Part shown: piece after piece, positions 16,967-25,422 of the stretch
How the letters are laid out: every line of letters begins with the position of its first letter
How positions within the stretch are numbered: the first letter of the stretch is position 1
Source: Lachnospiraceae bacterium
GTDB lineage: Bacteria > Bacillota > Clostridia > Lachnospirales > Lachnospiraceae
Length of the DNA: 64,000 bases
Assembly (NCBI GenBank): GCA_902381685.1
Contig: LR698958.1
Coordinates: forward strand, 1,532,099-1,596,098
Reading direction: 5' to 3'
The notes under the pieces: generated by a model
What the model saw: only the letters and a program-made list of their open reading frames with translations
Databases searched by the model: none
What the model was told of the DNA's origin: nothing
Translations under genes and position numbers: made by a program

Positions 16967-18322
16967 TTATAAAGCATTTACAAGTTCTTTGAATTTATCT
17001 CCACGTTCTTCATAATTTTTAAACATTCCCCAACTTGCACATGCAGGTGAGAGTAATACCGCTTCTCCTTCTCTCGACAGTTCTGCACAGATTGACACCG
17101 CCTCTTCCAAAGTCTCCGCAAGTACCGTATCTGTAAAACCGCATCTCTTTGCCGTCTCCTCTATCTTCTCTTTCGTCTGTCCAATCAGCACAAGTTTTTG
17201 TACCTTTCCGTCAAAACTTTCTATCCATTCCTCATAAGACGCATTTTTGTCGTATCCGCCTCCAATCAGATATGTCGGTTTCTTCATCGCAGAAATAGCT
17301 TTTATTGCCGCATCGGGATTCGTTCCCTTTGAATCGTTGTAATAGACTACGCCATTTTTTTCACATACATATTCGATTCGATGTTCCACTCCGCCGAACG
17401 CTTTCACGCTCTGTCTGATAATGTCCACCGGAACATGATAGGCAAGCGACATTGCCACTGCTGCCATAATATTCTCATAATTATGTACTCCCAACAGTTT
17501 TAATTCGTCCACATGACAGATAGTTGTGCGGTTTCCGTTTTCTGCATAAATGATAGTGCCGTCTTCCAAATAAACACCTCTATCTAGTTTACGCCGGCTG
17601 CTGAAATATAGAACTGTCGCTTCTGTCTTTTCACCAAATTTTCTCGTTTCCTCATCTTCATAGTTTAAAACGCATACGTCCTCAGCCGTCTGATTTTTGG
17701 CAATCGTTTCTTTCGCCTCTATATACGCCCGCATTGTGTGATGTCTGTCCAAATGATCCGGCGTAATATTTAAAATAGCGCTCACCTTCGGTCTGAACGC
17801 ATCAACAGTCTCCAGTTGAAAACTGCTGATTTCCGCCACGATCACCGAATCTTCCCTCGTCTCGGCCGCTATGGAAGTGTATGGTGTGCCGATATTCCCC
17901 ACAACGTACACACTGTCTTTCCACGCTTTCATTATCTCTCCGAGAAGGGCGGTTGTCGTTGTCTTCCCATTCGTCCCCGTAATCGCAAGAACATCTCCCC
18001 CGCCGACACGGTAGGCAAGTTCAATCTCGCCCCAGATACATATGCCCTTTTCTCTTATTTTATTTACAATAGGTAAATCCGTAGGAACTCCCGGACTCAT
18101 CACAACGCTGTCTAACGTTTCAATAACTTCATCTCTCAATGTTCCCAAAAGAATCTGTGCCTTACTGCCTGCACCGATTTTCTTTCTCAGTTCCTCTTTA
18201 TCAAGGGTTTCTTTTCCGTCATATAAAATAACGTCCGCTCCCTGCTGCTCCAATAATCTCGCTGCTCCGATACCGCTTATGCCCGAACCGAAAACAAGTA
18301 CTTTTTTGTTTCTCAAATCCAT
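16967..18322 (-). CDS. murD: UDP-N-acetylmuramoyl-L-alanine--D-glutamate ligase MurD
   Basis: MurD adds D-glutamate to UDP-MurNAc-L-Ala in the cytoplasm. It has an N-terminal Rossmann-like domain (VLVFGSGISGIGAARLLEQQ), the ATP-binding loop AITGTNGKTTTTALLGEI near residue 115, the NITPDHLDRH motif near 182 and the C-terminal ligase domain with NDSKGTNPDAAIKAI near 315. A longer frame begins at 18355 inside mraY, but the ATG at 18322 is preceded by AGGGGGCAGGG and lies 13 bases after the mraY stop, so it is preferred (451 residues). Confidence 0.95.
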   Translation of the reverse strand: MDLRNKKVLVFGSGISGIGAARLLEQQGADVILYDGKETLDKEELRKKIGAGSKAQILLGTLRDEVIETLDSVVMSPGVPTDLPIVNKIREKGICIWGEIELAYRVGGGDVLAITGTNGKTTTTALLGEIMKAWKDSVYVVGNIGTPYTSIAAETREDSVIVAEISSFQLETVDAFRPKVSAILNITPDHLDRHHTMRAYIEAKETIAKNQTAEDVCVLNYEDEETRKFGEKTEATVLYFSSRRKLDRGVYLEDGTIIYAENGNRTTICHVDELKLLGVHNYENIMAAVAMSLAYHVPVDIIRQSVKAFGGVEHRIEYVCEKNGVVYYNDSKGTNPDAAIKAISAMKKPTYLIGGGYDKNASYEEWIESFDGKVQKLVLIGQTKEKIEETAKRCGFTDTVLAETLEEAVSICAELSREGEAVLLSPACASWGMFKNYEERGDKFKELVNAL

Positions 18323-18335
18323 AATTCCCTGCCCC

Positions 18336-19292
18336 CTACATTGCAATAAGTGCAATCAAACAGAGAATTGCCGTAATAATGGAAAACACTGCAACAACCC
18401 TTGTCTCAGACCAGCCGCACAATTCAAAATGGTGATGAATAGGTGCCATTTTGAAAATACGTTTTCCGCCTGTTTTCTTGAAATATGTCACCTGTATCAT
18501 GACCGAAAGGACTTCCACCAGATAAATCAGTCCCACAATCACAATAAAGATAGGCATTTGAAGCATATATGCCGTGGAAGCAACAAACCCTCCTAAAGCG
18601 AGAGAACCCGTATCTCCCATGAACACACTTGCCGGATAAACGTTAAACAGAAGAAATCCAAGCAGCGCTCCGACTACCGCACACGTAATCGGTTCGATAC
18701 CACTCTTTGTACCGATTGCAACAACCGTAAAAAATGTTGCAACCAACACCGTCACGCTCGACGCCAAACCGTCCAATCCGTCTGTAAAATTCACCCCGTT
18801 TACCGTTCCGATAACAACGATAAATAAAAGCGGAATGGCTAGCCAGCCGATATCCCACGTCTTACCGTTTGTAAATGGAATAACCATATCCAAAGACACA
18901 TCGGTAAAATTCACCATGTAGTAGGCAAATACAGCCGTCACGAGAATCTGTAATGCCATTTTCTGTTTCGGGAAAAGTCCGTCAGAACGTTTCATTACAA
19001 CTTTCAGATAATCATCAAGAAATCCAATCAATCCAAATCCAAGTGTCACAAACAAAATCGGAATAATCTTCGGATAGTCCCCGATATAAAAAACAGATGT
19101 AATTGCCACACTGACTAAAATAATCACTCCACCCATTGTAGGTGTACCTGCTTTTTTCAAATGTGACTGTACTCCGTCCACACGTTCCGTCTGCCCCATT
19201 TTCAGTTTTCTTAAAAACGGTATAACAACCGGTCCTAACAACACACTTAATCCGAATGCCACAAGCACCGGTATCACAATATTATACTCCAT
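18336..19292 (-). CDS. mraY: Phospho-N-acetylmuramoyl-pentapeptide-transferase MraY
   Basis: MraY transfers phospho-MurNAc-pentapeptide to undecaprenyl phosphate, making lipid I. The 318-residue protein has about ten membrane segments. It shows the family motifs KKAGTPTMGGVI near residue 46, DDYLKV with the catalytic aspartates near 92, NFTDGLDGLA near 171, and the loop FKMAPIHHHFELCGWSE near 282. AGAGGTG precedes the ATG. It lies between the spoVD-type PBP gene and murD with short gaps. Confidence 0.97.
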   Translation of the reverse strand: MEYNIVIPVLVAFGLSVLLGPVVIPFLRKLKMGQTERVDGVQSHLKKAGTPTMGGVIILVSVAITSVFYIGDYPKIIPILFVTLGFGLIGFLDDYLKVVMKRSDGLFPKQKMALQILVTAVFAYYMVNFTDVSLDMVIPFTNGKTWDIGWLAIPLLFIVVIGTVNGVNFTDGLDGLASSVTVLVATFFTVVAIGTKSGIEPITCAVVGALLGFLLFNVYPASVFMGDTGSLALGGFVASTAYMLQMPIFIVIVGLIYLVEVLSVMIQVTYFKKTGGKRIFKMAPIHHHFELCGWSETRVVAVFSIITAILCLIALIAM

Positions 19293-19303
19293 ATCGCACC
19301 TCT

Positions 19304-21067
19304 TTATCTCTTTTGTTTTTTCATCTCATTAGTATACTCTAGTTTACTGTTTTTTTCAATTCCCAGATAAGGCAGAATATTGGAAAATATGTCTTTCACC
19401 ACCGGCGCGGCGATTGTTCCTCCATAGTAAATTCCTTTTGGATTGTGGATAACTACCAGCGCAACCACTTTCGGATTATCTGCCGGTGCAAAACCGATAA
19501 AGGAAGAGATATACTTATTCGCACTTCTCGGCAGCGTCTGTGACGTAGCTGTTTTTCCTCCAATCTTATATCCGGGTATATATGCATTCTTTCCTGAACC
19601 TTGGGCGACTACGCTTTCCAATATCGTACGCATTTTCTCCGAAGTCCCCTCCGATATTCCATTTCGTTTCGTCTTATATTGAAATCTTTCCACTTCTTTT
19701 CCTTCTCTGTCCGTCACACAGACTGCAAAATGCGGAGTAACTCTTTTTCCTCCGTTGATAATGGAACTGACCGTCGTCGCAAGCTGAATCGGGGTAATCT
19801 GAAACGACTGTCCAAAAGACATTGTGGCAAGTTCCACCGGACCTATGTTGGACTTTTTGTGCATGATTGTCCCCGCCTCACCCGGAAGGTCAACTCCCGT
19901 TTTATCCATAAGTCCAATTTTATAAAAGCCATCATAAAACCGGTCTGCACCGAGCCGCAAACCTATGTCAATAAATACAGGGTTACAGGAATTTTGTACT
20001 CCCTGCACAAATGTCTCTGAACCATGCCCTCCCGCTTTGTGACAGCGTATCCTTCTATTTTCAACCACTCTATAGCCCGGGCAGCTAAATCTGTCCGATT
20101 CTTTGACAACGCCCTCCTCCAAACAAAGCGCTGATGTAATAATTTTGAAAGTGGATCCCGGCTCATATGTGTCATTAATACAGCCGTTTCTCCACATTTG
20201 ATTTAATAATTCCTGTTTTTTCTCATCAGAAATTTCTGCATTTTCATTCCCGGAAAGTGTAAACGGCTCATTCAAATCAAATTCCGGCACATTTACCATA
20301 GACAGTATTTCCCCATTTTGAGCATTCATAACTAAAACAGACACTTTATCCGCCTGTTTTTCTTTCATCACCTTTTCCGCAGCCTGCTGAGCATATTTCT
20401 GTATGTTATAATCCATGCTGATATGTAATGTATTGCCCGGAATTGCTTCCATTCTGTCTTCCGCAATTCCCTCAAGTTCCACACCTCTCGCATCAGTCGT
20501 CGTCAAAATCCTTCCGTTTTTCCCTTTTAAATATTCTTCATATTTGACTTCCAGACCAATAATTCCCTGATTATCCCCTCCTGTAAATCCAAGCACCTTT
20601 GACGCTACATTTCCAAAAGGATAATACCGTTTAAAATCTTCGTCCACTTTTACCCCCGGAAGTTCATACTCTCTAATCTTATCCCCCGTCTTTTTATCTA
20701 CATTTGTTTTTATCCTCTCCATTGAAGAAACTTTTTCCACCTTCTCTCTAACCAAGGTTTCCCCTATTCCCAGTTCATCACTTAAAATGCGGATAACCTT
20801 TTCTTTATCTTTTATCTGGCTGTGGATAACCGAAATCGTACATACGGTTTTGTTTGTCGCAAGCACCTTCCCTTTTGCATCTATAATTTCTCCTCTGGCC
20901 GCTTTTATTTCCCTCTCTCTTTCGTGAAGTGCCTCCGCCCTCTTCTGATAATAAGGCGCATCAACTATCATCAAATACACCAATCTGCCGATCAGCAGAG
21001 TTATCACAGAAACAGCACACAAAAACACAACAAAAATTTTCTTTTTATTATAAGTCTTATTTCGCAC
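19304..21067 (-). CDS. Class B penicillin-binding protein, SpoVD-type
   Basis: A 587-residue class B transpeptidase: one N-terminal membrane segment (about 10-32), a dimerisation domain with RGEIIDAKGKVLATN, and the transpeptidase domain. The nucleophile motif is STFK in DTYEPGSTFKIIT, and the second motif is SCN in QNSCNPVF. The third motif reads KTAT (IGGKTATSQTLPRSA) instead of the usual KTGT. No PASTA repeats are present, although many SpoVD proteins have one. The start is GTG; the ribosome binding site GTGAGG lies in the arm of a hairpin. Its place after the FtsI-like gene fits a sporulation-specific PBP, but the role is inferred. Confidence 0.88.
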   Translation of the reverse strand: MRNKTYNKKKIFVVFLCAVSVITLLIGRLVYLMIVDAPYYQKRAEALHEREREIKAARGEIIDAKGKVLATNKTVCTISVIHSQIKDKEKVIRILSDELGIGETLVREKVEKVSSMERIKTNVDKKTGDKIREYELPGVKVDEDFKRYYPFGNVASKVLGFTGGDNQGIIGLEVKYEEYLKGKNGRILTTTDARGVELEGIAEDRMEAIPGNTLHISMDYNIQKYAQQAAEKVMKEKQADKVSVLVMNAQNGEILSMVNVPEFDLNEPFTLSGNENAEISDEKKQELLNQMWRNGCINDTYEPGSTFKIITSALCLEEGVVKESDRFSCPGYRVVENRRIRCHKAGGHGSETFVQGVQNSCNPVFIDIGLRLGADRFYDGFYKIGLMDKTGVDLPGEAGTIMHKKSNIGPVELATMSFGQSFQITPIQLATTVSSIINGGKRVTPHFAVCVTDREGKEVERFQYKTKRNGISEGTSEKMRTILESVVAQGSGKNAYIPGYKIGGKTATSQTLPRSANKYISSFIGFAPADNPKVVALVVIHNPKGIYYGGTIAAPVVKDIFSNILPYLGIEKNSKLEYTNEMKKQKR

Positions 21068-21070
21068 AAA

Positions 21071-21119
21071 AACCTCACAAAGATTTATTACTATAGGGTA
21101 TTAAATCTATTGTGAGGTT
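21071..21119 (-). terminator. Terminator/attenuator hairpin between the two PBP genes
   Basis: On the minus strand AACCTCACAA-T-AGATTTA pairs with TAAATCT-TTGTGAGGTT: about 17 base pairs with one bulge and a 14-base loop, followed by a T-run just before the downstream GTG start. The distal arm includes the GTGAGG ribosome binding site of the spoVD-type gene. It could stop transcription, block translation, or both. Confidence 0.7.
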
Positions 21120-21125
21120 ATTCTT

Positions 21126-22997
21126 CTAATTTGTTGCCGTCTTTGTAATCTTCATATACGGAAATGCTTCCGCCATAATTTTCTGCGCCAGTTTTATGGC
21201 ATAACTGCTGTTTGCCTGATTTTCCACATTTGGTTCATCAATTACGACATAAAGCATAATCTCCGGGTTTTCCTGCGGGGCATACCCAATGAAAGAAATC
21301 AGGTTCTTTCCATGATTACGAGGATATTTTTCAGCAGTTCCCGTTTTACCTCCGATAGCGTAACCCGGCACTTGTGCCGCTTTCGCCGTTCCTTCCGTTA
21401 CGGTAGATTCCATGTAAGTACGAAGCAGCTTACTTGTTTCTTCTGAGATTGTTTTTTTCGTCAGAACAGGAGTTTTATTTTCTATAACATTTCCGTCTGC
21501 ATCACGAATCTGTTTTACGACATGAGGTTCATAATAATTTCCTCCGTTAATCAGAGAATTGAATCCCGCTGCCAACTGCAACATTGTCACATTAAAGTTC
21601 TGCCCAAAAGCATTTGTCGCCAAGTCAGCATTTCCCATTTTATCCGGAGCAAAAAGAAGCTTGTCTGTGGACGCCTCCCCCGGTAAATCAATCCCCGTAT
21701 ATTCTCCAAATCCAAAAATATGCTGATATTTTGAGAATTCTTCCGGACCGATTGCCGCACCCACATGCATCAACGCCACATTACACGAGTTGGCAATCGC
21801 CTGTTTTAAAGTCTGTGTTCCGTGTCCGTCTTTTTTATTACATTTAATCCTCCATTTTCCAACGTCCAAATATCCCGGACACACATATGTCTCACTTCCT
21901 TTGAGCGTTCCGTTTTCCAATCCCGCCGCAATCGTAAACGGTTTCATTGTAGAACCCGGTTCATATGTATCACTCACACAAAAGTTTCTCCACAATTTAT
22001 TTAACTCTTTAATCTTATCCTCCTCACTCATGTTTTTCAACTGTTCTTCCGAGAACAAACCACTCAAATCCCTCGGGTTATTCAGGTCAAAATTGGGATA
22101 GGACGCCATCGCAAGAACTTCTCCCGTTCCGGGACGCATGGCAATAACCGCCGTGTTTTTACTTCCAAGCCCTGTTTTATTCGGTCCGTTTTTATGTTCC
22201 TCATTAAATTCACGAATATGTTTTTCAATAATGCTCTGTAAATTCAAGTCAATGGAGGTCACCAGACTTTTTCCGTCCGTCGCCTCTTTTACAATCTTCT
22301 CCACAGAGGAAGTCTCTCCAAAATAACCGTATTCTCTTCCGTCCGTTCCATTCAAAATATCATTATAAGAAGCCTCAAGACCGCCATTTCCCACATTTCC
22401 CGATGCGGTAAATCCTATCAGATCACTTGCAAGTGTATTATACGGATAGGTTCTGACATAATCTTCTTCCAACCATACTCCTTTTAAATTTCCATAGTTT
22501 TTTGTATCCTTTTTAAGTTTTTCAAACGCCTGATATTGTTTATAGGATACTCCCTTTTTCAAAACGTTATAACGGCTTTCAGACTTCTCCTCCAAAACGG
22601 TATAAACCGTTTTTTTATCAATTTCAAAGCATGTTTCCAACGCTTCCACCGTCTGCTCTTTCGACTTCGCCAGTTCTTCCTCTTTTCCTGACAATAACAC
22701 TTTTGCATCTAAAATCACATTATAAACACGCTCGCTTGTCGCCAGTTTTGTTCCATTCGCATCGAGTATATCTCCTCTCTTAAAAGGAATTACCCTGCTG
22801 TTATTTTGCTGCTGATCCAAGACCGCTTTTTTGTAATCTTCTCCTTTTGTCGCAACAATCTTTATCGCTTTTCCTAAGAATAAAACAAAAGCCAGTATCG
22901 TAAACATAAATACCAATACCAGCTTTTTCTGCATTCTCTTAGGAAATTTTTGGCGGATAAACTTTAGACCGCCTCTTTTTTTCCTATTTTTTGTCAT
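21126..22997 (-). CDS. Class B penicillin-binding protein, FtsI-like (septal transpeptidase)
   Basis: A 623-residue class B PBP. There is one membrane segment near residues 25-45, the pedestal region with RGDILDANGTKLATS, then the transpeptidase domain with STMK (EPGSTMKPFT), SCN (ANSCNVAL) and a canonical KTGT (IGGKTGTAEKYPRN). It crosslinks septal peptidoglycan outside the membrane. The ATG at 22997 is preceded by GGAAGGTGA; an ATG at 23021 overlapping the ftsL stop is possible but lacks a ribosome binding site. It is followed by a strong hairpin and a second, divergent PBP. Confidence 0.92.
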   Translation of the reverse strand: MTKNRKKRGGLKFIRQKFPKRMQKKLVLVFMFTILAFVLFLGKAIKIVATKGEDYKKAVLDQQQNNSRVIPFKRGDILDANGTKLATSERVYNVILDAKVLLSGKEEELAKSKEQTVEALETCFEIDKKTVYTVLEEKSESRYNVLKKGVSYKQYQAFEKLKKDTKNYGNLKGVWLEEDYVRTYPYNTLASDLIGFTASGNVGNGGLEASYNDILNGTDGREYGYFGETSSVEKIVKEATDGKSLVTSIDLNLQSIIEKHIREFNEEHKNGPNKTGLGSKNTAVIAMRPGTGEVLAMASYPNFDLNNPRDLSGLFSEEQLKNMSEEDKIKELNKLWRNFCVSDTYEPGSTMKPFTIAAGLENGTLKGSETYVCPGYLDVGKWRIKCNKKDGHGTQTLKQAIANSCNVALMHVGAAIGPEEFSKYQHIFGFGEYTGIDLPGEASTDKLLFAPDKMGNADLATNAFGQNFNVTMLQLAAGFNSLINGGNYYEPHVVKQIRDADGNVIENKTPVLTKKTISEETSKLLRTYMESTVTEGTAKAAQVPGYAIGGKTGTAEKYPRNHGKNLISFIGYAPQENPEIMLYVVIDEPNVENQANSSYAIKLAQKIMAEAFPYMKITKTATN

Positions 22998-23020
22998 CGA
23001 TTCACCTTCCATTTGTCTCA

Positions 23021-23509
23021 CTATTTCTTAGGAATGTCTTTATACTGTTTTACGTCACTTTCCTTCGGATTGTCATATGTAATTATCTGATTATCCTCTG
23101 CGTGAACCATACCCAATTCCTCAGTTGCCTTCCTGCGGACTTCTTCCAAATTCACAGAATCCAACGCGCTGTTAAATCTCGTTGTATTAACTTCCTTTTT
23201 CTCTGCCAGTTCTCGCTGAAGAGAAGTTATGTTCTGCGAACGGTTCGTAATTTCCGCCTGCAACTGTAAGTATTGTAAACAAACCACAAACGCAATTACA
23301 ACTGCAATCGACAAAAACACTACATATCCTTTATTCATATGCAGTGCATTTTTTCTGTTCTTACGAATCTGTCTGCTTACCTTCTTTTGTTCCGGTCTGT
23401 GTGTCTCCTCATGTCTTTTCGGAACAATATCAGGTTTGCGAACAGTATTTCCATAATCATAATATGTATAAGTTTGTCTGCGATAAGCAGGTCTTCTGTT
23501 TGTCTCCAT
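23021..23509 (-). CDS. ftsL: FtsL-like cell division protein
   Basis: A 162-residue bitopic protein: a long basic cytoplasmic N-terminus (about 55 residues, with QTYTYYDYGN), one membrane segment near 58-80, then an extracytoplasmic coiled coil (LQAEITNRSQNITSLQRELAEKKE). It ends in a proline- and lysine-rich tail. This is the size, topology and position of FtsL, which bridges FtsQ/DivIB and the septal synthase. FtsL proteins share little sequence, so the call rests on topology and on its place between rsmH and the PBP gene. Confidence 0.8.
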   Translation of the reverse strand: METNRRPAYRRQTYTYYDYGNTVRKPDIVPKRHEETHRPEQKKVSRQIRKNRKNALHMNKGYVVFLSIAVVIAFVVCLQYLQLQAEITNRSQNITSLQRELAEKKEVNTTRFNSALDSVNLEEVRRKATEELGMVHAEDNQIITYDNPKESDVKQYKDIPKK

Positions 23510-23556
23510 CTGCTTATGCTCCCTTCTGCTCCAATTATTTATCTCCCGTTATCAAA

Positions 23557-24492
23557 CTAACACCGCTCAAAAATACGAAGTTTTGCACTTTTTGAGCGAC
23601 TATTGTATTCCAACTCTTCTGCGCTTGGCAGAATTGGTTTTCTTGTAATCACTTTCCCCTTCGATTCATTCCCACAAACACATACAGGGAAATGACTTGG
23701 ACATGTACACGGATTTTCGTTTCTTCTGAAAATACTCTTTACAATTCTGTCCTCCAAAGAATGAAATGTAATGATACATATTCTCCCATTTTCATTTAAC
23801 ATATCAATCATTTCATCTAAACTATCTCTAAGTACGTCTAATTCCCTATTCAATTCAATACGAATTGCCTGAAATGTTCTCTTGGCAGGGTGTCCCCCGT
23901 TCTTTTGAAATTTCATCGGAATGGCACGTTTAATTATCTCTATTAATTGTCCGGTAGTTTCAATGGAACCTTTCTCGCGTTCCAAAACAATATGCTTTGC
24001 AATATTCTTCGCAAACTTGTCTTCTCCATAATCTCGAATAATGCGATAAAGTTCCATCTCACTATACGTATTGACGATGTCTTTGGCCGTCATCTCCTGA
24101 CGTCTGTCCATTCTCATATCCAAAGGTACATCTACACGATAGGAAAAACCTCTCTCTGCTGTATCTAACTGGTAAGATGATACACCCAAATCGAGTACAA
24201 TCCCATCGACTTTGTCAATTCCAAGTTTCTGAAGCTGTAACTTCATATCACAATAGTTGCTTCTGACTATTGTAACTCTCTCCCCGAAGTCACGTAATCG
24301 GATTCCCGCAGCCTCAATTGCCGCCTCGTCCTGATCTATTCCTATGAAACTCCCCTTGTCACTTAACTGCTTACACACTTCAAAAGCGTGTCCGCCTCCA
24401 CCAAGTGTTCCATCTACGTAAATGCCGTCCGGTTTAATGTTCAGACCATTTACTGTCTCTTCCAATAATACGGATTTGTGTTCAAATGTCAT
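23557..24492 (-). CDS. rsmH: 16S rRNA (cytosine-1402-N4)-methyltransferase RsmH
   Basis: RsmH (MraW) methylates C1402 of 16S rRNA using S-adenosylmethionine. The start chosen is ATG 24492 ([11 protein letters not shown]...), directly after GGAGGTAAAC; a frame start at 24504 would cover that site. Product 311 residues. Motifs: the SAM-binding loop [12 protein letters not shown] near residue 25, [16 protein letters not shown] near 98, [17 protein letters not shown] near 195, and [10 protein letters not shown] near 240. It follows mraZ by 18 bases. Confidence 0.97.
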   Translation of the reverse strand: MTFEHKSVLLEETVNGLNIKPDGIYVDGTLGGGGHAFEVCKQLSDKGSFIGIDQDEAAIEAAGIRLRDFGERVTIVRSNYCDMKLQLQKLGIDKVDGIVLDLGVSSYQLDTAERGFSYRVDVPLDMRMDRRQEMTAKDIVNTYSEMELYRIIRDYGEDKFAKNIAKHIVLEREKGSIETTGQLIEIIKRAIPMKFQKNGGHPAKRTFQAIRIELNRELDVLRDSLDEMIDMLNENGRICIITFHSLEDRIVKSIFRRNENPCTCPSHFPVCVCGNESKGKVITRKPILPSAEELEYNSRSKSAKLRIFERC

Positions 24493-24510
24493 GTTTACCT
24501 CCATATCAGA

Positions 24511-24948
24511 TTAAATGCCCAGCCCCAATTCTTCCATGTGACTTGCAATATCGTCCATGTTGTCTTCGATTACTGTATTATTTTCTTCCCATTTTGCCTT
24601 ATCCCAAATTTCCACACGGTCCAACACTCCCACAAGAACCACTTCTTTTTCTAAACGGGCAAAATTACGAAGTGCAGAAGAGATTAACACTCTGCCCTGT
24701 TTATCAAGGCCGCCATCTACCGCACTTCCCAAAAAGAAACGGGTAAATATTCTGGCGTCTTTATTTGTTAGCGGTAAGGTTCTTAGTTTTTCTTCAAAAG
24801 TTTTCCATTCATTGTCAGGATACAGAAATAAGCAGCCATCTAATCCTTTTGTAATCACAAAATTTTCTCCAAGATTCTCACGAAATTTGGAGGGAATAAT
24901 CAACCTGCCTTTTGCATCTATACTATGATTAAATTCTCCTGTCAACAT
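24511..24948 (-). CDS. mraZ: Transcriptional regulator MraZ
   Basis: MraZ is an AbrB-fold DNA-binding protein that controls the dcw operon. The 145-residue protein contains the two tandem SpoVT-AbrB-like repeats, with the DAKGRLIIPSKFRE motif near residue 12 and its second copy DKQGRVLISSALRN near 85. The start at ATG 24948 is supported by AGAAGGTG 6 bases upstream; an in-frame GTG three codons earlier overlaps that site. It is the first gene of the dcw cluster and its own operator lies upstream (separate entry). Confidence 0.96.
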   Translation of the reverse strand: MLTGEFNHSIDAKGRLIIPSKFRENLGENFVITKGLDGCLFLYPDNEWKTFEEKLRTLPLTNKDARIFTRFFLGSAVDGGLDKQGRVLISSALRNFARLEKEVVLVGVLDRVEIWDKAKWEENNTVIEDNMDDIASHMEELGLGI

Positions 24949-24975
24949 ATGGAACACCTTCTTTCAAATGGGCCT

Positions 24976-25042
24976 GCCACTTATGTCCCATTTCGCACCA
25001 CTATTCACCACTTTCTACCACTTGGATTCATTGTAAACCACT
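24976..25042 (-). promoter_or_regulatory. MraZ operator: phased AGTGGT repeats
   Basis: On the minus strand AGTGGT occurs at 25042-25037, 25022-25017, 25012-25007 and 25002-24997. A variant ATGGGA follows at 24992-24987, and a last AGTGGC at 24981-24976. Four of these are spaced exactly 10 bases apart. This matches the known MraZ box type (AAAGTGG repeats with 3-base gaps). One box sits inside the promoter spacer and the rest downstream of the expected transcription start, so binding should repress mraZ and the dcw cluster. Confidence 0.8.
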
Positions 25043-25058
25043 TTTTCCCTCATTTCAA
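25030..25058 (-). promoter_or_regulatory. Sigma-A-type promoter of mraZ
   Basis: On the minus strand TTGAAA (25058-25053) and TACAAT (25035-25030) match the -35 and -10 consensus at five of six positions each, with a 17-base spacer that contains one MraZ box. Start of transcription would be near 25023. Confidence 0.7.
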
Positions 25059-25080
25059 GAGTTTTTTAGCATTTTTAACT

Positions 25081-25114
25081 AAAAAAATATATCCCCACAA
25101 ATGTGGAGATATAT
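25081..25114 (-). terminator. Terminator after the 25133-25369 gene
   Basis: On the minus strand ATATCTCCACA pairs with TGTGGGGATAT and runs into a T-tract. It separates the small membrane protein gene from the mraZ promoter. Confidence 0.8.
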
Positions 25115-25132
25115 CTTCCTTCTCATACCATA

Positions 25133-25369
25133 TTATTCTGCTAAACCTGTAAGATATTCAGCGATTGAAGTATAATCAACTTCCGTCTTTTCCACCGGCT
25201 GACTATCTACATAAGAATTGTATCCCGAATATCCAACCCATGATAAAACTGCTACTACAACAACTGCTGTCACTGTGTTTCTGAAAATTTTCATTCTCTT
25301 TTCTTTCTTCATGATTGCTTTTCGGTTCGCTTTTTGTTCTTTATAACGATTTACTTTCTCTTGACTCAT
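25133..25369 (-). CDS. Small membrane-anchored protein of unknown function
   Basis: From ATG 25369, 8 bases after AAAGGAG, this encodes 78 residues: a strongly basic N-terminus (MSQEKVNRYKEQKANRKAIMKKEKRM), one membrane segment near 29-47 and a short acidic exterior part. An upstream frame start at 25393 lacks a ribosome binding site. It lies between degV and mraZ and ends at a good terminator, so it is a single gene or coupled to degV (gap 53 bases). Its topology recalls small divisome-associated proteins, but no family is recognised. Confidence 0.75.
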   Translation of the reverse strand: MSQEKVNRYKEQKANRKAIMKKEKRMKIFRNTVTAVVVVAVLSWVGYSGYNSYVDSQPVEKTEVDYTSIAEYLTGLAE

Positions 25370-25422
25370 CTTCAAAACTCCTTTGCAATTCAACTATAAA
25401 TAATCTATCACAAAATGTAAAA

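Noticed and set aside
18042..18596. Plus-strand open frame of 184 codons opposite murD and mraY
   Set aside because: It spans the junction of two well-supported genes on the other strand and has a cysteine-rich, random-looking product.
24976..25042. Phased short repeats considered as a CRISPR fragment
   Set aside because: Units of 6 bases with 4-base gaps are far too short for CRISPR and match the MraZ box pattern next to mraZ.
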